In this document: positions 25,408 to 33,425 of the stretch, one piece after another | Position numbering within the stretch: the first letter of the stretch is position 1 | Layout of the letters: every line of letters starts with the position of its first letter | From: Streptomyces sp. TLI_146 | Lineage (GTDB): Bacteria > Actinomycetota > Actinomycetes > Streptomycetales > Streptomycetaceae | Direction of reading: 5' to 3' | NCBI RefSeq assembly: GCF_002846415.1 | Contig: NZ_PJMX01000001.1 | Location: 1,488,001 to 1,552,000, forward strand | DNA: 64,000 bases | Notes under the pieces: model-generated | What the model was told of the DNA's origin: nothing | Seen by the model: only the letters and a program-made list of their open reading frames with translations | Databases searched by the model: none | Translations under genes and position numbers: made by a program

Positions 25408-27456
25408 ATGGCGGAGCCTGAGGGACGGCCGAGGCGCGTTCTCGCGATCGGCGGCGGGGTGGCATTGCTCTACGGGGTACCGGCAGGGGTGGGGATCTCC
25501 GCGGCCCAGACGCTTCCGTGGACCATGGCCTGCATCCTGCCCTGCTATGTGGCCGGGCTCTCGCTGTCCTGGCACAGCCCGCACCACCCGGTCGCCCGAC
25601 GGCTGCTCGCGGCCGGGTCGTTCGCCGCGATCGGCATGGCCGTACGGCTCTCCATGGGCAAGCCGCCGGCGACCGGATGGCACGCCGACACGCCCCGCGC
25701 CTGGGCGCTCCTGGGCGTCGCCCGGACCTTCGACGTCCTCGCCGCGATCACGCTCTGCCGACTGGTGGCGCTGCTGCCCGACGGGCTCGTGCGCCGCGGC
25801 TACGAGCGCGTCGTGCTGCGGGCGCTCTGGCTGCTCGTGCCCTATCCCGTACTGCTGATGGCACTGCCCCTCTCGGACAAGACCCGGCCGTGGCTGCTCG
25901 TCGTGCCGGAGTCGTGGGCGCCGGGGCTCGGCGCCGGGCTGCTCCTCATCCGCTCGCTCCTGGACGCGCGCGAGCGGCGGGCCGGGCACGCGCCGCGGAC
26001 GGACCGGCTGTGGGTGATCGCCCTGATCGCCTTCGTGGTGTTCGCCGGACGCGGCTCTGCCCGGCTGTTCCGGCTCTGGCTGGCCGGCCAGGGCCTCAAC
26101 TACTTCATCGGCTCCGCCCTGGGGGCGCTGCCGTACATCACCATCTCGGCCGGTCTGGTGTACGCCGCGTTCCGCCACCGGCTGCCCGGCATGGACTTCG
26201 CGATCCGGCGCTCGCTGGTCTACGGGGTGCTGTGGACCATCATCGGGGCCTGGTACCTGGGCATGACCACGGCGCTCGGGCTGACGGCGGGCCAGTATCT
26301 GCCCATCGGGCTCGCGGTGTTCGTGGCGGTCTCCGCGACCATGCTGTTCCAGCCGGTGCACCGCCAGCTCAACCGGCTCGCCGCGCGGCGCGTGTTCGGG
26401 GCCCGGCCGACCAGCTTCGAGCTCCTGGTGCAGTGCGGCACCACCCTGGAGCACGCCTACGACCTCACACGGCTCGGCCCGCAGCTGGCGGTCACCCTGC
26501 GCGAGGGGCTCGATCTGCGCTGGGTGCGCGTGCGGCTGGGACCGGCCGGTCCGGGGCGGGCGCCGTTCGGATCCGGTTCGGCCGGGGCTGAGAGCGGGCA
26601 GAGCCCGTGGGGCGAGGTGCGGTTGCGGTACGGGGAGGAGGTGCTCGGCTCCATCGAGTACGGGCCCAAGGAGGAGGGCCGGTTCACCCCCGAGGACCAG
26701 GACGTGATCGAGACGCTGGCCCGGCAGGCCGCGCTCGCCGTCCACAACGCGCTGCTGACCGCCGAGCTGTCCACCCGGGTCGACGAGGTGCAGCGCCAGG
26801 CGTGCGAGCTGAATGCGTCGCGCACCCGCATCGTGCAGGCCCAGGACACCGAACGGCGACGCATCGAACGGCAGTTGCACGACGGGATCCAGCAGGAGCT
26901 GGTCGCCCTGGTGGCCAAGCTGGCGCTCGCCCGCAATCAGCTGTGCCGCAACGGCGACACCGTGCACACCACGCTCACCGAGCTCCAGGACGACGCCTGC
27001 CGGGTGATCGACGAGCTGCGCGAGGTCGCCCACGGCATCCACCCGCCCGTCCTCACCGACCAGGGCCTCGCGGCCGCCGTGCTGTCCAAGGCCCGCCGGC
27101 TGCCCCTGCCCGTCGTCGTCGAGGTCGATCCCTCGGTGTCCTCGGCGCGGTTCGCGCCGGAGATCGAGGAGGCGGCGTTCTTCCTGGTCTCCGAGGCGCT
27201 GACCAATGTGCTCAAACACGCCCGGGCCGACGGGGTGACGATCCGGATCGGCCGCGCCGACGGCTCGCTCCTCCTCGACGTCAGCGACGACGGGGTGGGC
27301 CTGCCCGCGGCCTCCCGGCTGGGGTCGGGGCTCACCGGGATGCGCGACCGGATCGAGGCGGTCGGCGGCCGGCTGTCCATCGCCGGGCGGCCCGGCGGCG
27401 GCACCACACTCCGTGCCCAGCTCACCGAACGCTCCAGAGAGACGGCCCATGCCTGA
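25408..27456 (+). CDS. Membrane sensor histidine kinase (NarL/DesK-type, HisKA_3)
   Basis: 682 residues. About eight membrane helices span residues 15-315, followed by a GAF-like region (~335-450; DRLTRLGPQLAVTLR-type start and VIETLARQAALAVHNALL end), a HisKA_3 dimerisation domain with the phosphoacceptor ERRRIERQLHDGIQQELVAL (His491), and a HATPase_c domain (EALTNVLKHA N-box, DVSDDGVGLP, GSGLTGMRDRIEAVGG). ATG 25408 is the first start after the stop-free but non-homologous upstream frame. It ends 8 nt inside the response-regulator gene, so the two form an operon. The ligand is unknown. The lanthipeptide genes lie immediately downstream in convergent orientation. Confidence 0.92.
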   Translation: MAEPEGRPRRVLAIGGGVALLYGVPAGVGISAAQTLPWTMACILPCYVAGLSLSWHSPHHPVARRLLAAGSFAAIGMAVRLSMGKPPATGWHADTPRAWALLGVARTFDVLAAITLCRLVALLPDGLVRRGYERVVLRALWLLVPYPVLLMALPLSDKTRPWLLVVPESWAPGLGAGLLLIRSLLDARERRAGHAPRTDRLWVIALIAFVVFAGRGSARLFRLWLAGQGLNYFIGSALGALPYITISAGLVYAAFRHRLPGMDFAIRRSLVYGVLWTIIGAWYLGMTTALGLTAGQYLPIGLAVFVAVSATMLFQPVHRQLNRLAARRVFGARPTSFELLVQCGTTLEHAYDLTRLGPQLAVTLREGLDLRWVRVRLGPAGPGRAPFGSGSAGAESGQSPWGEVRLRYGEEVLGSIEYGPKEEGRFTPEDQDVIETLARQAALAVHNALLTAELSTRVDEVQRQACELNASRTRIVQAQDTERRRIERQLHDGIQQELVALVAKLALARNQLCRNGDTVHTTLTELQDDACRVIDELREVAHGIHPPVLTDQGLAAAVLSKARRLPLPVVVEVDPSVSSARFAPEIEEAAFFLVSEALTNVLKHARADGVTIRIGRADGSLLLDVSDDGVGLPAASRLGSGLTGMRDRIEAVGGRLSIAGRPGGGTTLRAQLTERSRETAHA

Positions 27457-28141
27457 CGCCCCGGACCGGATGCGCATCGTGATCGCGGAGGACCACTATC
27501 TCGTACGGGAGGGAACGCGACGGCTTCTGGAGGACACCGGCGAGGTCGATGTGATCGCGGCGGTGGGCACGGCGGAGGAACTCTTGGACGCGGTCGAGCG
27601 GTTCCGCCCGGACGCGGTGATCGCGGACATCAGGATGCCGCCGAACCACCACACCGAGGGCATCACCGCCGCGCACACCATCCGGGCCGCGCATCCGGGC
27701 ATCGGCGTGGTGGTGCTGTCCCAGCACGCCAACGAGCAGTACGCCTTCGACCTGTTCCAGCAGGGCACCAACGGCCTGGCCTATCTGCTCAAGGAGCGCA
27801 TCGGGGAGCTGGCGGAGCTGCTGCGCGCCCTGCGCGAGGTGGCCGCCGGGCGGTCGGTGATCGACCCGCGCATCGTGGAGGTGCTGGTCGGCAGCCATAT
27901 CCGTACCGTCGACGCGCCGCTGGCCCAGCTGACCCGCCGGGAGCTGGACGTGCTGCGGCAGATGGCGCAGGGCAAGAACAACCGGAACATCGCCGAGTCG
28001 CTCTCGCTCTCCGAGTCGACCATCGAGAAGCACGTCAACTCGACCTTCGCCAAGCTCGGCCTGGCCGAGGAGTCCCAGCTGCACCGAAGAGTCACGGCGG
28101 TGCTCACCTATCTGCGGTACGGGCCCAACAGAGCGCCCTGA
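27449..28141 (+). CDS. NarL/LuxR-type response regulator
   Basis: 230 residues. The receiver domain starts RIVIAEDHYLVREG (acidic pair ED), has phosphoacceptor Asp60 in DAVIADIRMPP, a conserved VVLSQHANEQYA switch and the Lys in AYLLKERI. The LuxR-type helix-turn-helix is at about residues 160-222: LTRRELDVLRQMAQGKNNRN and LSESTIEKHVNSTFAKLGL. ATG 27449 overlaps the kinase stop by 8 nt (ATGCCTGA), indicating coupling. A perfect hairpin at 28162-28202 separates it from the convergent precursor-peptide gene. Regulon unknown. Confidence 0.93.
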   Translation: MPDAPDRMRIVIAEDHYLVREGTRRLLEDTGEVDVIAAVGTAEELLDAVERFRPDAVIADIRMPPNHHTEGITAAHTIRAAHPGIGVVVLSQHANEQYAFDLFQQGTNGLAYLLKERIGELAELLRALREVAAGRSVIDPRIVEVLVGSHIRTVDAPLAQLTRRELDVLRQMAQGKNNRNIAESLSLSESTIEKHVNSTFAKLGLAEESQLHRRVTAVLTYLRYGPNRAP

Positions 28142-28161
28142 CCGGCGCGTCCAAGCAGCGA

Positions 28162-28202
28162 GGTCACCGTCGCCACGCGGGGAGGCGGTGGCGACGGTGA
28201 CC
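28162..28202. terminator. Bidirectional hairpin terminator between RR and lanA
   Basis: Perfect 15-bp arms GGTCACCGTCGCCAC (28162-28176) and GTGGCGACGGTGACC (28188-28202) with an 11-nt loop. They sit between the response-regulator stop (28141) and the precursor-peptide stop (28215). It terminates both transcripts and marks the end of the lan operon. Confidence 0.8.
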
Positions 28203-28214
28203 GGCGAGGGCGGG

Positions 28215-28322
28215 TCAGAAGGTGCTGCAGCAGGAGCCGGCGGTGGGCGGCGGCCAGGACTCGGAGTCGGGCGTCTCCTCCTCTTCGAGCATCTGGAGAG
28301 CGGTCACATCGGATTCCCTCAC
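28215..28322 (-). CDS. lanA: Lanthipeptide precursor peptide (LanA), 35 aa
   Basis: A small ORF directly after lanL. Read on the minus strand, it encodes a leader containing DVTALQMLEEEE and TPDSES, then a C-terminus WPPPTAGSCCSTF and a TGA stop. The ALQ-x-L plus acidic run resembles class III/IV leaders. The adjacent Cys pair flanked by Thr, Ser, Ser and Thr supplies residues for lanthionine rings. GTG 28322 is preferred: GGGGGTG lies 6 nt upstream. An in-frame GTG at 28331 (38 aa) overlaps the lanL stop as GTGA and would give strict coupling. No Gly-Gly or other classical protease site is visible. A bidirectional terminator follows. The gene is too short for standard gene calling and is probably unannotated. 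Confidence 0.85.
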   Translation of the reverse strand: MRESDVTALQMLEEEETPDSESWPPPTAGSCCSTF

Positions 28323-28327
28323 GGTGT

Positions 28328-31129
28328 TCACCCCCTCTGCGCGGTGTCAGCTGCGGTGAGCGAGCGCGGGAGCCACAGGCGCGGGCCCCCGCAGGCGGAC
28401 CTCAGCAGGAAGGCGATCACTCCGGACAGGCCCGTGCCGTAGTCGGCCCACACCTGGGTGCCGGTGTCGTCGGGGACCAGGGTGCGGCCGTCGCGGACCA
28501 CGTTGCGGGCGTACAGGCCCGCCGCGAGTTCCGCCGCCCAGCCCCGGTACGCCGGTTCCCCGCAGGCGTCCGCCAGGTCGAGCAGGAACTCGCCGTCCCC
28601 GGCGAGGCCATGGCACTGCGAGGTGCCGATGTGCCGGCGGGAGCGGCGCACGGCCACGGCCGCCCGGCGCGCGGCCACCAGGAAGTCGTCCTCACCGGTC
28701 TCCTGCCAGACCCGCAGCAGGAACGTGCCGACCCCCGACGAGCCGCTGCACCAGTGCGTCTTGCGCGGGCCGCCCTGCTCGCCGGAGCGCCAGTACGCGG
28801 CCCCGTCCGCCACTTCGGCGACGGCGAGCAGCGTCCGGGCGCCCTCGACGGCCAGATCGGCGGAGGCAGTGTCGCCGGTGGTGCGGGCGAGCGCGAGCAG
28901 GAACGCGCCGATGCCCGCGACCCCATGGGCGAAGCCGTAGTGGACGACGTCGGCGGGGGTGGACAGGATCGCGCGCGGCACCGGCCACAGCAGCCGCCCG
29001 TCGCGCCGCCGGGCCATGGCGGCGAGTTCGGCGCCCGCCTCCTCGGCCCGGTCGAGATGGCGCCGCTCCCCCGTGGCCTCCCAGAACCTCAGCTGGGTCA
29101 GTCCGGCACCGGCCACCCCGTGGCAGACGTCGGGGGCGGCCCAGCGGACGGGGACGCGGGCAGCCAGCTCCATTGCGTGCCCCAACATCCGCTCGTCACC
29201 GAGGAGTTGGGCCGCGTCGAGCAGTGCCCAGGCGGTGCCGGAGCGCCCGTAGTGGAGGCCGGGCAGGGTGCGGGGCTCGCGGCCGACGCGGTCGGCGATC
29301 CAGGTGGCGGTGGTCCGTACGGCGTCGAGCACCGCCGGATGCTCACCCGCCTCGTACGCACGCACCAGCACGCCGAGGACGCCCGCCGCGCCGTGCTGGA
29401 CGTTGAACGCGTCGGTGGCGCCGCCCACCGGCCCCGAGGGCCACAGCCGGTCCGCCGCCCGCGGGTCGGCGGTGGCGAGGAGATGGTCGATCCCGTCGGC
29501 CACCAGCTCCTTGAGTTCGGGTTCGGCCAGACCGCGCGACCCGGCCGCCGGGGCGGGATCGGCCTCGGTGACGGCGAGGCCGATCACCCCCGCCGCCGTG
29601 GCGGCGGCACTGGGTTCGGCGGTGTTGCGGACGGTCTCTTCCAGCCGGTCGAGTACCTCGTCGAGGCCGGGACGCCGGGCCGGGTCGTCGTCGAGCAGGG
29701 CCACGATCAGCGGGGCGAGCAGCCGGGCGGCCTCGTTGCCGTCGGCGAGCGGGCCGAGCCAGGCGGCGAGCCGGCCCGCGTTGCCGCGTATCCCGGGATC
29801 GTCGGCGGCGAGCAGCGGGTCCACCCCGGTGACGAGGTGGAAGAAGGTCGCGCCGAGGCTGTAGAGATCGGCGGCCGGGCCGGGCGCGGGGCCGTGGCGC
29901 GGGGCGCTCATCTGTTCCGCCGCCGCGTATCCGGGGGTGTGGATACGGATGGCGGGCTCGCCCGGGCGGGCCAGCATCTCCAGGTCGATCAGCCGCACTT
30001 CGCCGTCTTCGGTGACCATGACGTTGTTGGGGTTGAAGTCCCGCAGGACCCATCCCTCGTCGTGGACGAGCCGCATCGCACAGGCCAGGGAATGCGCCCG
30101 CCGCAGGGCGTCGACGGCGGGTACGCCCCACCGCTCGCCCTCGCCGAACGCAATCCGGTCCAGCACCCATTGACGGAGCGTCACCCCTTGGACGGCCTCC
30201 TGGACCAGGAACAGGTCCCCCTGCTGCTCGAAGAGCGCGACCGGGGCCGGGGTGATGCCACTCCCGGCGAACTCCTCCAGCATCGCCGCCTCATGCCGCC
30301 GCAGGTCGCGCGCATCCCGGCCGGTCAGGGTGGCGGCGGTGTGCGGGCGCGCCTGCTTGATGATCACGGGTGTGCCGGTGGACTCGTCGACGCCCCGGAA
30401 GACGCCGCCCCCGAAGGCGTGCCGGATCACCCCCCGTACCAGGAAACGCCCGTTCAGCAGCACTTCGACCGGGGCGGCCCGGCCCGCCACCGCGGCGGAC
30501 CCGCCCTGGGCGAACGGGTCGCGCGGGGCCCACTCGGGCGGCGCGAACCAGGCCCGGCGCCGGTCGGGGACCAGGCGGCCGTCGGGCGCGAGAAGCATGG
30601 CGGCGCGGATGCCGTCGTCGCCGAGCGCGGGCACCCCGCTGAACACCCCGTACCGGTAGTGGACCAGGCTGCCGGGAAAGCACGGCCGGTCGGAGAGGAT
30701 CGCGGGTCCTGGCAGGCCCAGGGTCGCGCGGTGCAGCTCGGCGGCCAGCTCCCGCAGCCGGGTGTCGTCGAGCTCGGGGTAGACGGTGAGGAACTTCCCG
30801 CCGCCGCCCCGGTCGCAGCGGTGCGAGACGAGGTCGGCGGCCCGGGCGATGGTCCCGGCGAACTTGAAGCGGCACCCGTGGCGCACCAGGATCTCCGCGG
30901 CCCGCGCCAGGACCAGGGGCGCGGCCAGCGGGGTCGCGGCGACGTGCAGCTTCCAGCCCTGGAGCCGCCCGGCCTCGCCAGGCGGCGAGACATGGCACCA
31001 GAACTCCCCCTCGCGCAGCCGCCACGGCCCGCCGGTGGCCGGCCCGACCCCCGTGCGGGCCAGCACCGCTTCCACGATCTCCACGAGCAGCCTTCCGGCC
31101 GGTTCGCGGATCCCCCTCGCAGACTCCAT
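28328..31129 (-). CDS. lanL: Class IV lanthionine synthetase (LanL)
   Basis: 933 residues with three domains. (1) Phosphothreonine/phosphoserine lyase-like domain, ~1-220, with QGWKLHVAATPLAAP and DRGGGGKFLTVYPELD. (2) Ser/Thr kinase, ~225-500, with Lys258 in PVIIKQA, catalytic Asp364 in VLRDFNPNNVMV and metal Asp382 in LIDLE. (3) LanC-like cyclase, ~535-930, with His735 in FAHGVAG and zinc ligands Cys793 (HWCSGSSG), Cys839 and His840 (QCHGLAG). An intact zinc site separates class IV LanL from class III LanKC. The enzyme phosphorylates Ser/Thr of the precursor, eliminates phosphate and adds Cys thiols to form lanthionine. ATG 31129 has no clear ribosome site. The precursor gene follows at once. 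No transporter or peptidase gene is adjacent. Confidence 0.93.
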   Translation of the reverse strand: MESARGIREPAGRLLVEIVEAVLARTGVGPATGGPWRLREGEFWCHVSPPGEAGRLQGWKLHVAATPLAAPLVLARAAEILVRHGCRFKFAGTIARAADLVSHRCDRGGGGKFLTVYPELDDTRLRELAAELHRATLGLPGPAILSDRPCFPGSLVHYRYGVFSGVPALGDDGIRAAMLLAPDGRLVPDRRRAWFAPPEWAPRDPFAQGGSAAVAGRAAPVEVLLNGRFLVRGVIRHAFGGGVFRGVDESTGTPVIIKQARPHTAATLTGRDARDLRRHEAAMLEEFAGSGITPAPVALFEQQGDLFLVQEAVQGVTLRQWVLDRIAFGEGERWGVPAVDALRRAHSLACAMRLVHDEGWVLRDFNPNNVMVTEDGEVRLIDLEMLARPGEPAIRIHTPGYAAAEQMSAPRHGPAPGPAADLYSLGATFFHLVTGVDPLLAADDPGIRGNAGRLAAWLGPLADGNEAARLLAPLIVALLDDDPARRPGLDEVLDRLEETVRNTAEPSAAATAAGVIGLAVTEADPAPAAGSRGLAEPELKELVADGIDHLLATADPRAADRLWPSGPVGGATDAFNVQHGAAGVLGVLVRAYEAGEHPAVLDAVRTTATWIADRVGREPRTLPGLHYGRSGTAWALLDAAQLLGDERMLGHAMELAARVPVRWAAPDVCHGVAGAGLTQLRFWEATGERRHLDRAEEAGAELAAMARRRDGRLLWPVPRAILSTPADVVHYGFAHGVAGIGAFLLALARTTGDTASADLAVEGARTLLAVAEVADGAAYWRSGEQGGPRKTHWCSGSSGVGTFLLRVWQETGEDDFLVAARRAAVAVRRSRRHIGTSQCHGLAGDGEFLLDLADACGEPAYRGWAAELAAGLYARNVVRDGRTLVPDDTGTQVWADYGTGLSGVIAFLLRSACGGPRLWLPRSLTAADTAQRG

Positions 31130-31214
31130 GACCCCATCGTGGCCACGGCTCTGTCGGTTGCCTTACACCAGCCTTGCGGGCCGGGAGGTCACCCTCTCGC
31201 GCCGGGTCGAGCTC

Positions 31215-31257
31215 GGGTCCAGCGGACCCTGGTACCGCCGGTCCCTGGTTCCGGCGG
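31215..31257. promoter_or_regulatory. Two inverted repeats between lanL and the MmyB-type regulator
   Basis: GGGTCC-AGC-GGACCC (31215-31229) and CCGCCGG-N9-CCGGCGG (31235-31257) lie in the 152-nt divergent spacer, 86-128 nt from the lanL start and 25-67 nt before the regulator's start at 31282. They are candidate operators for the adjacent regulator. Confidence 0.4.
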
Positions 31258-31281
31258 CCCGCTTCCGCCATGATGATGATC

Positions 31282-32115
31282 ATGACGACTGACCGCCGCC
31301 AGCTCGCTGATTTCCTGCGCCGCTGCCGTGACCGGGTCACCCCGCAGGACGCCGGACTGCCCGCCGGGCCGCGCCGCCGCACGCCGGGACTGCGGCGCGA
31401 GGAGGTCGCGCAGCTCGCCGGGATGTCCGCCGACTACTACATCCGGCTGGAGCAGGCCCGGGGGCCGCAGCCCTCGCCCCAGATGCTGACCGCGCTGGCC
31501 CGCGCCCTGCGGCTGAACGACGACGAGCGGGACCATCTGTATCTGCTCGCCGGGCACCGGCCGCCGGTCGCGCACTCCTCCGACGGCGAGGTGAGCCCGG
31601 GTCTGCTGCATCTGCTCGAACAGCTCACCAACACCCCGGCCGTGGTGCTGAGCGACCTCGGTGACGTGCTCGTCCAGAACCCCATGGCGCGCGAGCTCCT
31701 GGGCGAGGTGTGCACGGTCACCGAGCACGGGCGCAACGTCGTCTGGCGCTGGTTCACCGAACCCTCCGCCCGTGTCCCGTACCCGGAGGAGGAGCACAGC
31801 TACTACAGCCACCTGCACGTGGCGGATCTGCGCGCGGCCGCGGCGCGCCGCTTCGGCGACGCGGAGTCGGCGCGGCTGATCTCCCGGCTGCAGAGCGTCA
31901 GTGCCGAGTTCACGGCGCTGTGGGAGCTGCACGAGGTCGCCGTGCGCAGACGCGACCGGGTCCGGGTGCTCCACCCGGAGCTCGGCCCGTTCGACCTGCT
32001 CTGCCAGGTGCTGCTCGCCCCCGAGGGCGACCACCGCCTGGTGCTCTTCACCCCTCCGCCGGGGAGTACGACCGCGGACCGGCTGGCGCGGTTCGGCGCC
32101 TCGCAACTGGGCTGA
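31282..32115 (+). CDS. MmyB-type helix-turn-helix transcriptional regulator
   Basis: 277 residues. The XRE-like helix-turn-helix is at about 25-80: GLRREEVAQLAGMSADYYIR then LEQARGPQPSPQML. The C-terminal MmyB-like PAS-type ligand domain includes TPAVVLSDLGDVLVQNPMAR and WRWFTEPSARVPYPEEE. MmyB relatives bind small hydrophobic ligands and control antibiotic or redox genes. Four in-frame ATGs lie at 31270-31284. MTTDRRQLADFL (31282) is the usual N-terminus; no ribosome site is evident. It is divergent from lanL and is therefore a candidate regulator of the lanthipeptide locus, though many family members control an adjacent SDR gene instead. Confidence 0.88.
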   Translation: MTTDRRQLADFLRRCRDRVTPQDAGLPAGPRRRTPGLRREEVAQLAGMSADYYIRLEQARGPQPSPQMLTALARALRLNDDERDHLYLLAGHRPPVAHSSDGEVSPGLLHLLEQLTNTPAVVLSDLGDVLVQNPMARELLGEVCTVTEHGRNVVWRWFTEPSARVPYPEEEHSYYSHLHVADLRAAAARRFGDAESARLISRLQSVSAEFTALWELHEVAVRRRDRVRVLHPELGPFDLLCQVLLAPEGDHRLVLFTPPPGSTTADRLARFGASQLG

Positions 32116-32144
32116 GGCGCTGCCGTACGGCGGGGCGAGGGGGC

Positions 32145-32612
32145 TCACTCGGCGCCGTGGTCCAGACACGGGTACTCGTGACCGCACCAGCAGCGCCCCT
32201 GCACCGGTGTGGTGGCGAGCAGCAGCCGGATCACCTCGTCGACGTCGAAGTCCTCCAACTCGCTTCCTTCGGGGACGAGTTGGTAGGTACGAGACAGGAA
32301 GTCCGCGACGTCCTCGATCTCGGCGAGCAGATCCGCGCTGCCCTCGTCGGAGTGCAGCCGGATCCGCAGTCCGCCCTCGCCGTACTGCCAGACCCGCACG
32401 TCGCCGAGGCCGACCGGGCAGCGCGAGGTCAGCCCCTCCGCCACGAGATCGCGACCCATGGTCCAGGTCGTATGCATGCCATTGCCGCAGACGAATTCCA
32501 CCGAAACGGCGAGCGGGTCGGCGGGGTCGTAAGCCATCAAGGCCTCTACGGGGGTCATGGCATCACCCTCGTGCAGTAGTTCGACATACAACGGAACGCA
32601 GATCTCTTCCAT
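32145..32612 (-). CDS. SsgA-like protein (SALP) with C-terminal Cys/His tail
   Basis: 155 residues. The SsgA/SsgB fold is clear: PVEALMAYDPADPLAVSVEF, TWTMGRDLVAEGLTSRCPVG, VRVWQYGEGGLRIRLHSDEG and DFLSRTYQLVPEGSE. SALPs are found in sporulating actinomycetes and control septum localisation and spore-wall events, in the cytosol next to the membrane. Unusually, after the conserved domain a ~18-residue tail reads GRCWCGHEYPCLDHGAE, with three Cys and two His that could bind a metal. ATG 32612 has a G-rich ribosome site (GAGGGGGG); it is not followed by another co-directional gene within 30 nt. Confidence 0.9.
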   Translation of the reverse strand: MEEICVPLYVELLHEGDAMTPVEALMAYDPADPLAVSVEFVCGNGMHTTWTMGRDLVAEGLTSRCPVGLGDVRVWQYGEGGLRIRLHSDEGSADLLAEIEDVADFLSRTYQLVPEGSELEDFDVDEVIRLLLATTPVQGRCWCGHEYPCLDHGAE

Positions 32613-33032
32613 GTCGCCCCCCTCGTCGGGACAGTCACCGGCGGCCGGTCGCCGGGCGTTGTTCGGTATACGCATCTATGACGTACTCAACGGCCGCGAT
32701 AGTGACCGACTTCGCGAACAAATTCCCCCGGGGATGTGGAAACTGTGCGTACGGTGTCGCAAATTCGCATGCCCGCATCGATCACTTCCCCCGGGCGGGA
32801 CCGGCCGATCCCGCCGCCGAAGGGGCCGCCGGCCCCGCTCCTGGCGCCGTCAACAGCGGTGGGGCGGGCTCCGGGGCGGGTCGCGCGGCTTGTGGTGAAG
32901 GCTTCACAATCCCGGCCGCGGCGGCACCGATTCGGCCGGAACATTGCGTTCAGCCGGGCGGCGTGATCGCGACAGCGCGCCGCCCGCGGCCGCGTCGGTG
33001 GCGGCCGCGGGCGGCTGGGGGAAGGCACGGGC
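32613..33032. other. Intergenic region, no gene seen
   Basis: A 420-nt spacer upstream of the SsgA-like gene and beyond the stop of the DUF397 gene. Short open frames exist on both strands, but they have Arg/Pro-rich, shadow-like composition and no ribosome sites. It should contain the SsgA-like promoter; the stretch 32675-32790 is less GC-rich than its surroundings. Confidence 0.5.
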
Positions 33033-33281
33033 TCAGCAGAACTTGTCCAGTTGCCCCGCTTTCGCCGCACGAACCATGGCGGCGATCTCGGACCGGGTGT
33101 ACCGGAGCACCGGTGCCTCGGTGTCCTTCGTATGCGTCACGGCGATCCGGTCGCCGTCCACGGCGAATCCGACGCAATCCTTGGAGTAGTCGAGGTCGCT
33201 GAAAGACGACTTCTCGAATGCGAGGTGAGGGGCATTGCGGTTGACGTATTCACTGACCTCGACAAGGCGCGAGTGGTCCAC
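33033..33281 (-). CDS. DUF397 domain protein
   Basis: 82 residues with the DUF397 pattern: FEKSSFSDLDYSKDCVGFAV, DGDRIAVTHTKD, then APVLRYTRSEIAAMVRAAKA and a C-terminal GQLDKFC. DUF397 proteins are Streptomyces-specific and usually sit directly after an XRE/DUF5753 regulator gene, forming a BldB/WhiJ-like system. Here no such partner is adjacent, so it is an orphan. GTG 33281 has AAGGAG 7 nt upstream. Cytosolic, probably a small developmental regulator partner. Confidence 0.88.
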   Translation of the reverse strand: MDHSRLVEVSEYVNRNAPHLAFEKSSFSDLDYSKDCVGFAVDGDRIAVTHTKDTEAPVLRYTRSEIAAMVRAAKAGQLDKFC

Positions 33282-33425
33282 GGAAGAGCTCCTTCGTGCA
33301 ACAGTGGGGTCTGTTCAGCACGCTACGAGCCCGAGTCCGCGCATTTCTAGTGCCCTTGACAGATGAACATGTGATGCGCTAGCGCCTCCTGGGAAGTGCG
33401 GCGGGAGCGCGTGGCGCGAAGGGCC

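Noticed and set aside
28188..28442. 84-residue + frame overlapping the end of lanL
   Set aside because: It runs antisense to lanA and the lanL 3' end, and its translation is low-complexity. The precursor peptide on the minus strand is the better explanation.
32736..32966. 76-residue + frame between the SsgA-like and DUF397 genes
   Set aside because: No ribosome site, no homology and Pro/Arg-rich composition; probably chance.
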